Assembly: GCA_035048495.1 (NCBI GenBank)
Contig: CM068553.1
Coordinates: 13,889,190-13,953,189 of the forward strand
Direction of reading: 5' to 3'
Origin: Euptelea pleiosperma
Taxonomy: Eukaryota > Streptophyta > Magnoliopsida > Ranunculales > Eupteleaceae
Length of the DNA: 64,000 nucleotides
The translations under genes and the position numbers were made by a program. The notes below the pieces were generated by a model. That model ran no database searches, was not told where the DNA came from, and saw only the letters and a program-made list of their open reading frames with translations. Below are positions 35,301 through 47,400 of this stretch, piece after piece (position 1 is the stretch's first letter; each line of letters starts with the position of its first letter).

Positions 35301-36572
35301 ATAGTAATAGATGATAATAAAAAAAAAAACCTATCACCTTACCCTATTGAGCACAATTCATATGCATGTATTAAAAATAAGACAATCGTGCAATGAGGAA
35401 CAAATTATGAGGGCACTATAATAATAGAATCCTACACCTTATCACCTGCAAACTGCCAAGAAAAATAAATAAGACACAAGATCATAGGCACATATGGAAA
35501 TATTTATATACATCCAACGTAAAATGTCCTTGATATCTCATCTTTTTTATGGAATCTCCTCTGAAACCTAAATTCAGCTAAAAATCAAACATTATCTCAT
35601 CATCTCGCACAAATCTCACTCACTCCCGATCTTTTAACCATAATTTAATTTAAATAAAAGCTTTTGTGTCTCAAAAAGGAAAATTAGGTCAGGAAAGAAA
35701 TAACCCATTAAATCAAAACCCTAACTACAAAATTAGGTCGATGAAAAACATATTGAATCAAAACCCTAATTAGACAATCAAATCAAGGACAAAATTCATA
35801 CCCCCGGGCGAACCGGAAATGGTCCATGCTGAAACCCTCCATGTGGAGGAGGTGGCATCGGCATGGGCCCGTATCCCCCATTCTTTGCCTGCCACTGCCG
35901 TTCCTGCAACCCGGCCATTGCTCTCTCCGCCGCATCCATCGTCCCAGCAAACTGCGTTAACTGCGACAACGCAGCCACCGCCGCGGCCGCAGCCGGGTTC
36001 AACCCAGGCGGAACCGGGTACGACGTTGAGTTCTGCTGTTGCTGCTGCGGCTGCTGTTGCTGGTCCACAACCCCTTGTGGATAATACGCATTTTGCTGCT
36101 GATGCTGCCCTTGTGCGGCCAAGATTTGTGATGCATCCGGCGGGATCGAAATCCCCGGTGGTTGGACCGGGGTCGAGTCGGTCTGCGAGGGTTGGGGTTG
36201 GGGTTGGGATTGGGGTTGGGGTTGGGGTTGGGATTGTTGGGGCTGTTGTTGTTGGTAGGCATTGGCGTAGTCAGGATGGTAGTATGGGTAGTGTTGTTGT
36301 TGTTGTTGTGGGTATTGGGGGTAAGGGTAGTATGCTTGGTTTGATTGGTCGTAGGCTTGTACTTGTGAGGGATCGTAGGCTTGAGAGGCTAAGTCTTGCT
36401 GTTGGTGGTGGAGTTGTTGCTGTTGTTGTTGTTGTTGCTGTTGTTCTTGTTGCTGCTGCTGTTGTTGTTGTTGCTGCTGCTGCTGTTGTTGTTGAAGCTG
36501 GTGTTGTTGGAACTGTTGGTGGAGTTGTTGGAGCTGTTGTTGTTGGGCTTCTGTGAGAGAAGAGAGATCCAT
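23320..36572 (-). CDS. Q-rich, RGG-repeat protein with two U1-type C2H2 zinc fingers
   Basis: Coding exons are 36572-35802 and 24963-23320. The donor GGG|GTATGA and acceptor TTTGCAG join in phase 0, giving 804 residues. ATG 36572 sits in a favourable AGCCATGG context. Exon 1 (1-257) is poly-Q and Gln/Pro/Tyr-rich, with an alanine run and a GGFQHGPFP end. Exon 2 opens with RGG/RGRG repeats. Then come finger 1 (CELC...H-x5-H, Cys385, Cys388, His401, His407), a Val-Pro-Met repeat (about 424-459), a basic nuclear-signal-like RKRGLKRKMRGGRGGKRMR and finger 2 (CDLC...H-x5-H, Cys580, Cys583, His596, His602). The tail is Glu/Gln-rich. C-x2-C-x12-H-x5-H fingers of this kind bind double-stranded RNA or occur in splicing factors, so a nuclear RNA-binding role is inferred. 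I cannot assign a named orthologue. Joining the exons across 10.8 kb rests on frame, composition and splice sites only. Confidence 0.8.
25933..26272. mobile_element. hAT MITE of the CA-GTTYAAA family, perfect 8-bp target duplication
   Basis: 340 bp. The left end is CATGGCTCAAAATCTCATTTCG; the right end reverse-complements to CAAGTTTTAAAATATCGTTTC. GTAAGAAC flanks both sides (25925-25932, 26273-26280). The right terminus is nearly identical to the left terminus of hAT-2 (CAAGTTTAAAATATCGTTTCG), so hAT-2-type transposase is the likely mover. Confidence 0.88.
28879..29162. mobile_element. hAT MITE of the CA-GTTYAAA family, perfect 8-bp target duplication
   Basis: 284 bp. It starts CATAGTTGAAAATCTCATTC and ends GACGATATTTTACATCCTG. 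CTCTCACC flanks both sides (28871-28878, 29163-29170). It shares interior text with the copy at 25933 ('GGGAAATRTATCRTCCC', 'TTAAAACTTATTTTYATSGTAT'-like), so both are members of one subfamily. Confidence 0.87.
31688..31990. repeat. 157-bp tandem duplication in the zinc-finger gene intron
   Basis: Units start at 31688 and 31845 ('GAGGRTGATGACAGGTTG'). Both contain 'TTTCAAGTGGTAACCATG' and 'CTTGTTCTGCCATTTAGC'. Differences are few, mainly in the A-rich tract and after AAGTGAAAAA, so the duplication is fairly recent. Confidence 0.9.
34431..34929. mobile_element. Possible hAT-like non-autonomous element
   Basis: The ends are near-inverted: CAATGTTGTTAAACG on the left, and CAGTGTTGTCAAAATGC as the reverse complement of the right end. 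'GCGCCCAGC' occurs near both ends. The flanking 8-mers do not match convincingly, so the boundaries are uncertain. Confidence 0.35.
36180..36255. repeat. GGGTTGGGGTTGGGATT-like run in zinc-finger exon 1
   Basis: The plus strand has about twelve G3-4 runs separated by TT or ATT. On the coding (minus) strand it encodes alternating Gln-Pro/Gln-Ser. It is telomere-like in appearance but in frame and exonic, and is a strong candidate to form a G-quadruplex on the template strand. Confidence 0.8.
36395..36560. repeat. CAG/CAA-coded polyglutamine tract in zinc-finger exon 1
   Basis: Mixed CAG and CAA codons on the minus strand encode long glutamine runs with occasional His, Leu and Glu, about residues 9-55. 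Codon mixing suggests a moderately stable tract. On the plus strand it reads as a spurious leucine-rich ORF. Confidence 0.9.
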
Positions 36573-36889
36573 GGCTCCTTTCGCTCCAGCAAACACAGGC
36601 TCAAGGAGGAGGAGGGAACGCGTAGGGTTTTCGTTTTGCCGTTTGCGTTATTTTATCCCACTTTGTAAACAAGGTCTGTCCTAGTACATTGTAAATTTGT
36701 TATCCGTGTAAAATATTCTACGATATTATGATGGACCTCTATTATGACGGTCTTGATGTTGACACGTGGCATACTGAGGTGCATGAGCCATCGGTGATTT
36801 GTTCCATTATGTTTGGAACTCTTTTGATGGAGCCGGTCTTTGTACGTACGTCCGTTTCAGAAGTTTGATACGTCCTTACCTCCAAATGA

Positions 36890-37270
36890 CACGTGGTAAA
36901 TCCTTTTATTGACCCACTGACCCATGAATGTTTGGCCTACCCCTGGTGGACCTACAAACTAAAAATCAGCCTGATCGGTGATTTCTAGCCATTGGATTTA
37001 AGCATTTTTGCGTAATTGAAAAAAGCCCAGATCCCACGGCTATGGATAACTGATCTACACAAACTCCTTATGAGGAGAAAGAGGGACCTAAATACCCCCA
37101 AATTATGTTTGAATCCAACGGTTAAATTATTCCCATTAATAGAGTCAAATTCATTGGTTAGAAATTTCTAATCAGGTTGGTTTTTGATCTATGGGTCCAA
37201 CTAGGGATGGGCCAAACATCCATGCGGTCACTGGTCTCTAAGAGTGTGCCACGCCGTCAACGTTGATGAT
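36890..37270. repeat. Foldback MITE-like element upstream of the zinc-finger gene
   Basis: 'GACCCATGAATGTTTGGCC...CTACAAACTAAAAATCAGC' is mirrored by 'GGTTTTTGATCTATGGGTCC...GGGCCAAACATCCATGCGG'. It lies about 320-700 bp 5' of the ATG at 36572, within reach of the promoter. A half copy follows at about 37450-37660. Confidence 0.55.
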
Positions 37271-39013
37271 TGAGCCGTCATTATAAATTTACTCCAAAAA
37301 ATTGAATAATTAAAAAGTCGATGGGCTTTAATAGCCCATTTCTGTTATGGGTAATTCCGTCAATTAAAAATGTCATCTGCTATTATTGACATTGTCGATT
37401 GAGTGGCGCTTGCCACTTTGCCCACTATGGAACAAAATTCTGGCTCAGCCACTGGCGATGTTTGTTACTCACCGCTGCCCTCTGGGTCCACAGACCGTAT
37501 GGATGTTTAGCACACCACTTGATGAATATACACAACAAAAATCACCATAATTAATAATCTCTAGCCATTAGATTCTAGTACTTTTAAGGCGTGATTCAAA
37601 CCATTAGATTCAACCATTTTTTGGGTACTAAAATCCAACAGCTAAAAGTCATCAAACAAGATGGACCCAAATGAAAGGCGTCGGGTCTACCTTGTTACAT
37701 CAGGAGATTCACGACCCTAAAAAATAGATGACCAGAAGAAAAAAAAATACAAACAGATGAGAGGAGAATTAGAATTATGATGCCTTAACAACTATGGGCA
37801 TGTTTGGATGTCCATTTTTTATTTTTTAAGGCCTAAAAAAAACATTTTCACAAGAAGACATTTTTCAAAGTAACACATTGCTTGGATGTCCATTTTTAAA
37901 TAAGGTATTTATTCCATAAAAATATTTTTTTAAGTCAATAAGTCGGGGGACAGAAATTACGACCTAACTTTCAACCTGAACGCCGTCCATCTACTCAAAA
38001 TCTGACGGCTTTAATTTCTCTACACTTTTCAAACTGACGAGCTAAGCCAATGAAAGCCTGAACCGATTTTGAAAAAAATCTGAGACATCTCATCTTCTCC
38101 TCTCCCATGGATGCCAAGGTACTGCATGTCTTCTCCTCTCAAAAGTGAAAACATCTCTGAGACATCCCATCTTCTTTGTCTCCATTTCTCTCTTCGTCAA
38201 GGTACCCCGTCGTTCAATCTGATTCATCACCTCCAGGCAATCCCATGACAGATGATCCATGTGAAGGTCATCAGTTGGGCCTCGAACCTACAAATTTTCC
38301 CGATGATCTCCCTATAAGATCCAGTCGTTACAATCCGTGTGTCTTTGGGAAAGGTTCGTGCATTGGGAAGCAATACCAGAGTCAGCAAGGTGAGAAACCA
38401 AAAGGATAGCAAAGTAACAAAAACTTGCTGAAGAATGGGCTCTCAAACACAGTCTACCAGCTTCAGAAACTTCCTAAGCTTTCATGTTGCACGGTAGATT
38501 CCCTAGCAGCTTTATTAATTGATAGAGCAGAAATTGGTAATGGAGGGACCCCTAGTGTGTGTGTGATGATTGGAGGTCTGAAGTTCTTATCAGTAGGGAC
38601 CCCTAGCGTGTGTGCCGAAGTATGACTTGAGCTAACACGGAGACTAGTGGATTTCAGTCAATAATTTTTGCTTTCCAGAGCACGTCTTGAGCATGTTGGT
38701 GTTCCGACCAGCTCTTGCATTGGATGTTTCATAGGTCGACCTTGCATTCTCCAAATGAATTCCAATAACTTGCATTTGATTGGTTTCCAAATGCCACCAC
38801 TGCTCCCCAAGCCAATCACTAGGCTTACAAATCAAATCTGGGAATTATGCTTCTCAAAAGCCATTGGATACTGATTGTGGGTTATCTCAAGTGGGTCGCA
38901 TCAGAGTCGTAGAAGTCTAAGAGAAATAGAGTTTGTGTGTCATTGTAAAGATGGAATTCCTATCAGATGGTTACAATCAACTGAGCGCATCAATGTTTCA
39001 TTATAGTCATCAC

Positions 39014-39991
39014 TAGGTCTGTCAAAGGCCGGGCTAGGAGCCCAACCCTAGCCCTACCCTCAATTATAAAGGTAAGGCCCTGGTCCTTAGAGGGCCTGAA
39101 CCAGCTAGGCCCTAGCCCTACCCTCAACGGCCAGGGCCTAGAAGAAAAGCATTAAAAATTATATAAATGCTTTTGTAAAAGAAGTGGTTGCTTTAATAAT
39201 GCACTTGGCTTAGTAGCGTGTTTCCTTGGTTTAATCTATATTTTTCAATGAATGATCATAATTTTTATGTTACAAGGATGAACCGTTAAGGTTTGAAAAT
39301 GAAACATCTGTCTTTTTAAAAACCTCAATAAAATAAATGATATATTATAAATTTACACTAGAAAAAGTCATTTTGGAATGATTTTGAACTATTCTTAAAT
39401 TTTTCAAAATATGAACGATTTTGGGTCGGTGATCATAATTTTGAAATGGCTCAATCGTTTGGAAATTGTCCAAAATTGTATCTTTTTAAAGATAATTGTA
39501 GTATCCAACACCAATAACGTTGTGACATGTGTACCTAAGAAAATCGTGAGACCGTTCCAATTGATTTCCCCCCTTCTTTTGTATGTTTTGTTTTTCAAAA
39601 TAGGGTTTGATTCCCTAGGTAGCTTAGAACTCTTATTAACAATTGGACGACAAGTAACCTTAGAACAACCCATTTTTTATTTAAAAAAAGACAACTTAAT
39701 TTAGTTTTGAATATACCATGCACTTAAAGTGTCATTTTCAAAAAAAATATGCACTATGTGCATTGTTTTGTAGAATATAATTTAAAAAATAAATATAACA
39801 TAGATGATCTGCTAACGGCCAGGGCCCCTTGAGTGAGACCCTAGACCGGCCCTTATTTAGAAGGGCCTTATATATTTGGGCCCAGCCCGGCCCTAAGGGC
39901 TTGAAATTATAAAGAAAGCCCTCTTTTTAGGGCTTTAAAAGGGTAGGGCAGGGTCGGGCCCCCTTACAAGAGGGCCGGATTGACACCCCTA
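39014..39991. mobile_element. hAT-type non-autonomous element, perfect 8-bp target duplication
   Basis: 978 bp. The left end is TAGGTCTGTCAAAGGCCGGGC; the right end reverse-complements to TAGGGGTGTCAATCCGGCCC. GTCATCAC flanks both sides (39006-39013, 39992-39999). The 'GGGGTGTCAA' terminus is typical of plant hAT MITEs. The interior is AT-rich without a transposase. GGGCC-rich subterminal repeats are at both ends. Confidence 0.85.
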
Positions 39992-40039
39992 GTCATCACC
40001 TAGGTTGGAGTCACATTATAATGATACATACTAGATGAC

Positions 40040-40430
40040 CCTTAGAAGGACGAATGAAGCGCGAAAAGAGTTGCAGAAAAACCCAATACCCATGGTGTTG
40101 CAACCATCCGCGAGCATCATGTGAACTCATCCCTTCATATATACGATCAAAACCACATCGTTTTCTCTTCTTTGAAATGGCTTTAACTTTGGTGTTGATT
40201 TCTTGTAATTTAATAGCAATTTTATGCCTCACCCAAACTTTTTTGGGGAGGTGAATGGTTTTACAGACGAAACCACTAAATCCACTGCCTTTGGGATGGC
40301 TGCACAGGCGATACATGAACTCGTCAATGATGTCTTCAACATCGTACGCCATGTTTACTCTGCTCTCTAACTCTATCTGAATAAGTCTTCTTCCGTCAAT
40401 CTTCAAACAAACCCTCTTCTTTTCACTTCA
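40040..40430 (-). pseudogene. CNL (RPM1-like) resistance-gene fragment, N-terminal coiled-coil domain
   Basis: The minus-strand product includes ESRVNMAYDVEDIIDEFMYR, which carries the EDVID-type motif of Rx-N coiled-coil domains. It goes on to HLPKKVWVRHKIAIKLQEIN and RYGVDRI-like and DARGWLQHH text. These are in the usual order for RPM1-type CNL proteins. There is no P-loop or NB-ARC domain, the left side runs into unrelated sequence, and the upstream part has a stop (near 40410). It is a fragment of about 120 residues out of roughly 900, not a gene. Confidence 0.8.
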
Positions 40431-40972
40431 TCTCAGAAGTCAACACCTTGAAGATCGTGAGCATACTCAGATTTGTGGCACGGATCAAGTGAACCTTGAG
40501 CAGACTGTGTCACTCTTACCCCAGAAGCTTAGAAGAACGAACGAAGCGCGACAAGGGTCAACATTCATCGGTTTGGCTCGTCGTCTGCTGAAAAGGGTAT
40601 AAAAGTAAAAGTCATTCGATTTTGAGTAGATCGAGGGTTCACTCGTTCGAGTGAAAAGTTAAGTCTTAATCTCTATCCCCCGATCTCGACCCCAAAAAAA
40701 CTTAAAAGTTGTTTTTCAAGTCAAAAAATAAAATTTAAAATGTTGCTAGCTTGATGAACATAAGAAACAAAGAAACCCTATTCCCACCCATCCCCACATC
40801 TATCACTCTTACCAATTATAGTGGTAAGGCCCACGAAGAGGAGATTAAGACATTTTGCATTAATGATCATCTAAAAGACCTTTTTAAGATAAACACATTT
40901 TAAAAATATATTCTCGGAAAAGTTATTTTTTAAAATAAAATGGTTTTTGAAAAATGTCAATCCAAATGTACC

Positions 40973-43145
40973 CTATGTGTTTGGTAAACCGTAAAAAATA
41001 ATTAAATGCCCAATAAGCTCCCAAATTTCCATAAGCAAAAGCCGTTCGAAAAAGGACATTTGCTAATTGCTTTTGCAGGAAGTTGTTCCTAGAAAAATTT
41101 ATTTACAAGTTTATCCTTGAAAAAGTATAATACAAAAACTATCCTTTTGTAATACCCAAAATTACTTACCAATGCCATTAATTATATTTTTTTAAACATC
41201 CCTTTTTAACCACATTTAATTTCTTTCAATGCCATTTCTCTTATACTTCCAAAATAGTCTCTTATAACTACCCAAATCAAGATTAACAAAATAACAACGC
41301 TTCATCTAACTATCAAATTCAATACAGTCTACACACCTTGATAATTTACATGTTAATCATTTGCAAACACACGTGGCACTTGTAACGGTCAAGTAGTGAA
41401 GTGTGATGCTCAACATCTGCTAGAAGCATTTTCCTTAACATTTTATGATCTTTGGAAGCATTATCAATAATTTGCTGTATTTTTCTTAGGATTTCCAATA
41501 CGTATCAAGTGTTAATTTAGGATCTTTCTTGAGACTAGTGCTTACTTTGGATTTTGTTCATGTTTGGATGATCCAAAATAAATATCAGTTGCAAGAATAT
41601 TACTCATTGCACTTTCTAAAATTTTCAAGAATTTTTTGAAGATTTCAGGTAAGCTTTCAAAACATTATTCATGTTTCTAGTGTACAACCTAGGTACTTTT
41701 ATGATCCGGACTAATGTTGATTTAAGGAAACCTCCGTGAACTTACTCGTTTCAGATGCACCCAATCGAATCGTTAAAATTCATTTTGTAAAACCCATTTT
41801 ATAACCAAAAGCCTTTAGGTACATTTTAATATCATAGACTCATTTTTACCTTAGCAAATCAATAGTAACACTTGTAAATGAGTAGCAACGCTTGTGGCAA
41901 TCATCCATGCAAAGAGGCATTTATCTCTAACAATGAAAATTACACCTTTGCCCTCCATGTTTAAAAACAAGATTTTATCTCAAAAAAATTACATTCTTTT
42001 CATTTTCAACCGTACCATCTACTTGTGAAGAAATTTGGGAGCAAATCTTTTGAGGAGCTACAGTTGATTCTTACATATGTTGAAGAAGACTCCATGGGCT
42101 TCAATTGGGTATGGGAATATAGGTAAGTTTCCTCTCATTTCCTTTTTCCATATCTTCTCCTTACTCCCTCTATGTTTTTTTCTTCAATTTTTTTTTAAGA
42201 AACCATTGGTTGTTATGTGAGCATTTTATGATGCAAAAATCATCCATTTTTGGATTGTTAAACATTTACTTTTGAGAGCATTTTGGAAAGGTAAAGTGAG
42301 AGATTTGGGTAGGACATGGGGCAATTAATGGCCGAACTTGGGTGCTGCAATGGAGCCCCTAATCTTGACATACTTGAGTTAAGAAACATGGCAGCATGCC
42401 CACCTACTGTTAGACAAAATGAGTTCATAAAACCATTCATCTTGCAGCTCATAATGGAACCATTCCATAAACTAAACCATACTTGTTGTGCAACCCTGAA
42501 AAATTAATGGTTTTCCAACTATTTTCAACTCCAGAATACACCTGAAACCCACCCAATCCATCATCTATTTTCAACCAAAATCAGACTCTGTTTTGCATTC
42601 TAAACATGTCTGAAATTTTGTTGAAAGGAGGAACTGCGTTGTACCCAAATTGCAGCTCCTATCCAACCTGGATTTTAGTCCTAAACGCTACCCAAATTTA
42701 CATCCAAAATTGACCGCAAATGTGACCCTATTTGACGCCTAAAACAGATCCCAAATTACAACCATTCTAGACTTGAAATCAGTTCTCAAATTCCATTCAT
42801 TTGACACCTAAAAACCCATTTAGTTGCAGACGTTGCAAACAACTTCTAAAATCCAACCTAAAATGACCCCACCGACCCAATATCATGTTTCTAACATGGC
42901 CCTAAAATCGACCCATACCCACGCAAATCAGGTTATGCAACAACATGCAAAACAGAGGAGACATTAGTACAAGAAAGGAGGAGAAGAAAGGAAAAAAATA
43001 TATACATATAAAATAAACTAAAGAATAAAAAGATAAAAGTGAGTTGGGCTTAAAGTGAGACCCACAATAAGGTTTAGGTAGGCATAGGGCTGGCCCATTT
43101 CTATCACATAAAAAAAAAAAACTTAGTATATACTAGAACAAAAAC
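40973..43145. other. Intergenic AT-rich sequence, no recognised feature
   Basis: No ORF above about 65 codons and no motif I recognise. Text such as 'AATACCCAAAATTACTTACC' resembles that near 57.5-57.9 kb, suggesting a shared old repeat. Confidence 0.4.
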
Positions 43146-44442
43146 TCATCCGTACTGGCCCAATCGATTGGACCTAGACCAAAATCCCAATCGGTTGGAC
43201 TATGCGCAAATCAGTAGTTTCAAATCCGAAATTCAAGGTTCGACATTCCCCACCTCTCTTATAACCAAGTTTAAAATATCGTTTCGGATGAATGTTTCGT
43301 TCAACTGAAAAAACGAAACATTCACGAAATTTTGAAAAATGAGCGAAACAGGCAAAATTTTCTAAAATTTTCTGAAATATTACGAAACATTACCGAAACA
43401 TTGCGAAATATTCCAAAATATTTTGAAACATTCCAAAACTTTACAAAATAATTGCGAAACATTACGAAATATTGCGAAACATTGTGAAATATTGCGAAAT
43501 AATTGCGAAACATTACGAAATATTGCGAAACATTCCAAAATTCATGCATTTAATGCATAAATAAGCTTAAAAATGATGTTTTAAGCAATTAAATGATTCT
43601 TAAAATCATATATTATAAAGAAATTATATTTTTTCTTATCCATACGCATCGAGATATTGATTTTTTGTATTTTTATTTAATGAATGATTGAATTATTCTA
43701 TAAGCTACTAATTTTTTTATAATTTGTCTAAACTTTATGTGCAGATCAAAGTCAAAGAGATGATGAAGAAATTGGCTACTATAATACTGCTATTGTTGCT
43801 AACATGAGATGGTTCGACAATGTGGAATGGATTATGGGTGTTCAAGAACTCTTGAACCGATCATATTATTTACTATAATTTGTTATGATAAAATAACAAT
43901 CAAATTCATTCAACATTTTGAAAAAAATGTAATAGCACATTTTTTATTTTATTTAATGGAATCTGACTTTAAGCAAATGTTATTTTGATGGTTGTGAACT
44001 TGTGATTGATTAAAATTAATTTAAGACGTGTTAATTTTACTCTTATGATTAATTAAAGTACGAATCGGTGTCAATGATAGTCGAATGGATGCTGACATGT
44101 ATTATACGAGGCTTAGACTCTTAATGTATAACCCAAGTATAGATATGCACATATATACACATAAACAAGACCATGCATTCAAAGTCACTGAATATATTAA
44201 AAGTACTTGAGCTATATCGAAGTAACAAGAATTACGTGTCAATAAAAAGTGGACTTGCGTGGAGGTTCAAAGTAATTTGGGTCACCCTCTGGCTTTCCAA
44301 AACACACGTGGTATGTTCGTTGAATGTGATCACAATATTTTATCCAACTCATGTGATCTCGATACCACATCGTGTATTGCCGCAGAAATTCTTGGTATTG
44401 CTGAGCATTACAAGTAGGGAGTATATAAATTTAAACCATTTA

Positions 44443-47400
44443 TTACGGTTGCGGTTGCGGCTGTATCGGTTGATAACCATATGGCTGATATGAACTCGCC
44501 CCCTGGTCATATCCATAACTCGAGGATGACATGGATTGAGCATCATATGAACCATCGTATCCTGATTCATATCCAGCACCGCACGATCCATGAGACGATG
44601 AAGCATAACTAGCCTGAGCACCATATCTGGTAAATCCCATGTCAAATAATCCCATATTAATCATCCCCATGCCTTGCACAACTGCATCAATGCCATGTGC
44701 AGTCGGGTCATCAATACATTGCTCCCGTCTCATGTCTTTTTGGTTTCTATGTGGCTGTCGCATATAAGTTCTTTCACCAGGAGGAGGTCGAGAGCCATGA
44801 TTAGGATCTTGAGTGGCATGATCGAAGTATCGTTCCTCTGTAAATGGAGGCAATCCTCTTTGTGACTGTGAGTAATGGCCACCACCACTCCCACCATGGT
44901 CATCACCACCATCACCATCACCACCACCATCACTATCGTCACCATCGTCATCATCTCCAGCCTTAGAACTTGAAGTTTTCATCAACCTCTCAAACTCTTT
45001 TTCATCATCAACGGCCTTACTTGCTTTCCTCTTACTTGTGCCTGCTTGAACCCCCGTTGCTTGCTCTGCTACCCACTGATCAACATCAATCCCCATTTGT
45101 GAGGCCATGATGTGTTAAGCCTTGGTGGCTCACCTGGCTCATCTAGCTCTGCTTCTATTGTTTGTCATAACCAAGAAGTCATCGGATCATCTTCCTCGTA
45201 TATATGACTAAAGTCAATTGGATAAAAAATCGCCCCTCCTTTCCTATTATCTTGTGTTATGTGCTTCACCCTTAGTCTCATGTTGTAGTGCACATAAACT
45301 AATTTCTCAAGTTTTTTAACTGAGAGGCGATTTCGAGGCTTTGTGTGGATCAGGGAGAATGTACTCCAATTTCTTTTACATCCACTCGAAGATGCCGTCT
45401 GTGATAATATTTTGATCGCAATTTTTCGTAAGTTTGGGGCATCTCCATCGTATAAAAACCACCAATCAGCTATATTTGGAAATAAAAATATTAGTTAAAA
45501 TGAAACTTAGCACTAGTCTATAATAAAATGCTTAGTTAATGTACTCCAATACCTGGTGCTGTTTTCATCCGTGCATTGACTGTGGTACGATCACCAAATT
45601 CATACATTTCCTCTCGAATTTTTTTTGACTACATAACATAAGAAGTGTATAAACATTAAACTAATTTCATACAATTATCTAATTTCGCAATTATAATTCA
45701 TTTGTTAATAAAATATAGACCCACCTCGTTATAAGCATTAGTCACGTCATCATCATTCAGTTCCAGTTTCTCAATTACACGCTTTAAAGCCATTAAGAGA
45801 TCCTCACTCTCGCCAAGGTTAAGGGTGTAATGGTATGCAGGGTTGAGAAAGTAGGCTAAATTGTACGAAAATAATACTTTTAATTAGCATAATAAAGTGA
45901 AGACGACCTTTGATTAATAATTAAAAAATCATAAAAGTATAAAATACCTACTGTATGGATGTCTTTCAAGAGTTAGTTTTGCCATCGCCTATCTATAATT
46001 GCATGGTATCCTTTAAAAGAATTTGGTGCAACTTCTCTGATCTTCTCTTTTGCACGGCGCATCCCTTCATATACATAGCCCATCGTAGGCTTTTTGTCAC
46101 CATCCACCATCCTAAGAACTTGAACGATGGGCTTAGTTATCTCCACAATATAACGCACAGATTCCTAGAATTTATTATTAAGCACAATGCCCTCAACCTC
46201 TACTGCAATCGGCGTTTTGCTATGCTTATACTTTAGTCATGCATCAGATGTAAACATTTTTTTCAAGGCAGTTCTCTATGAAAGCATACTCTGTAGCGAG
46301 ATTAAGTTTGTGACGAAACGTGTCGGTCCAGGACGCACCAAGTTTTCCTCAGTATGCTTCCTCATCAATGCTAGAACCTAGTTATGGTTGTAAATATAAT
46401 TTGTAACCTTTCGAGCATTAGTAATTATTTTGTTTATTGATTTCTTTTCTCCCATTTCTTATAGCAGGAGATTAATACAATGTGCAACACATGGAGTCCA
46501 ATAACAGTGCTGTCTATTCAACTCAACTATTTTGCCTGCTTTCTTGAAAGTAGATCCATTGTCTGTTACAATCTGTATAACACATTCTTCTCCAATCTCA
46601 TCTATGCAATCTTGCGTTAACATGAATAGATAATATGCATTTTGTATGTGTTCAAATGCATCGATTGACTTAAGAAAAATGATTTTTCCGTCACAGTACA
46701 CTAGAAAGTTGATGATGCTCAATCTAGTTGGCCCCGTCCAACCATCACACATGAGAGTTGCACCATGTGTCATCCATTTTTTCTTAAAGCCATCAATATA
46801 TTGCTTCAGCTCAGCAACCTCTTTATCTAAGTAAGGGCCTGCTATCTCGTATGGGGTTGGTGGCTGTACACCCGTGCCACTCTTCTGAATAGTACTAACC
46901 ATTGTCCTATAATAAGGGGATGCTGCAGCATTTGGGGGGATGTGACTATAATGAAAAAATTTTGACACTGATCTTCCCACATCTTCTTTGATCTCTCCCC
47001 CTGACTAAGATTCGTCTAAACTTATTTGCTTTGAACCCCTATCTGGATACATAAATCGATCCATTTCTTCGATTATTGGACTTTGACTCTGTGCTTTCGA
47101 CTTCGATTTCAAATTCTGGGCCTTCTTTGTAAATTTTTGAAAGGCATTCATAATACTAGAAGTCCTCCGAGTGCCAGAGGTACCAGATCCCCCATCAGCC
47201 TCACGACGAGAATCTACAAATTGAACTCTTGCTGCTTTCATTTGCCACCTCTCCCATTCATCCACACGTGATTGACGCAATGCAACATGCATTATTTCTT
47301 TATCATCATCATCTTGATGACTTTCTTCTGACTCACTACCACTAACTGCATCTGTGGGTCTATTTGGATACTTGCCACTCATTTCTATTAATCTCTTATT

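Larger units (their letters stand above)
24964..35801 (-). other. 10.8-kb intron of the zinc-finger gene
   Basis: No host exon was recognised inside. It holds hAT MITEs (25933-26272, 28879-29162), a 157-bp tandem duplication (31688-31990), a possible hAT-like element (34431-34929), and long AT-rich stretches with no identifiable content (29.2-31.6, 32.0-34.4, 34.9-35.8 kb). Around 26.3-26.7 and 33.6-33.8 kb the base composition is more balanced, but I recognise no protein. Small additional exons cannot be excluded. Confidence 0.65.
37797..40970. mobile_element. Possible composite element enclosing gene fragments
   Basis: GGGCATGTTTGGATGTCCATTTTT-like sequence at the left is mirrored by the right end, whose reverse complement starts GGGTACATTTGGATTGACATTTTT. 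The 3.2 kb between hold an unassigned ORF-like stretch (38.1-38.9 kb), a MITE (39014-39991) and a CNL fragment (40.0-40.4 kb). A TAT triplet on both sides is weak evidence of a target duplication. The ends could also belong to two separate MITEs. Confidence 0.35.

Noticed and set aside
36180..36255. Interstitial telomere-like repeat
   Set aside because: The GGGTTGGGGTT run is in frame in an exon and codes Gln-Pro; spacing is not the plant telomere unit.
35819..36556. 245-codon plus-strand ORF rich in Val and Leu
   Set aside because: It is the antisense of the CAG/CAA and Pro-rich coding of the zinc-finger gene's first exon; the composition follows from the repeat.
38176..38900. Short plus-strand ORFs at 38.2-38.9 kb
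   Set aside because: No domain or conserved motif recognised and no credible splice structure; mentioned only as content of a possible composite element.
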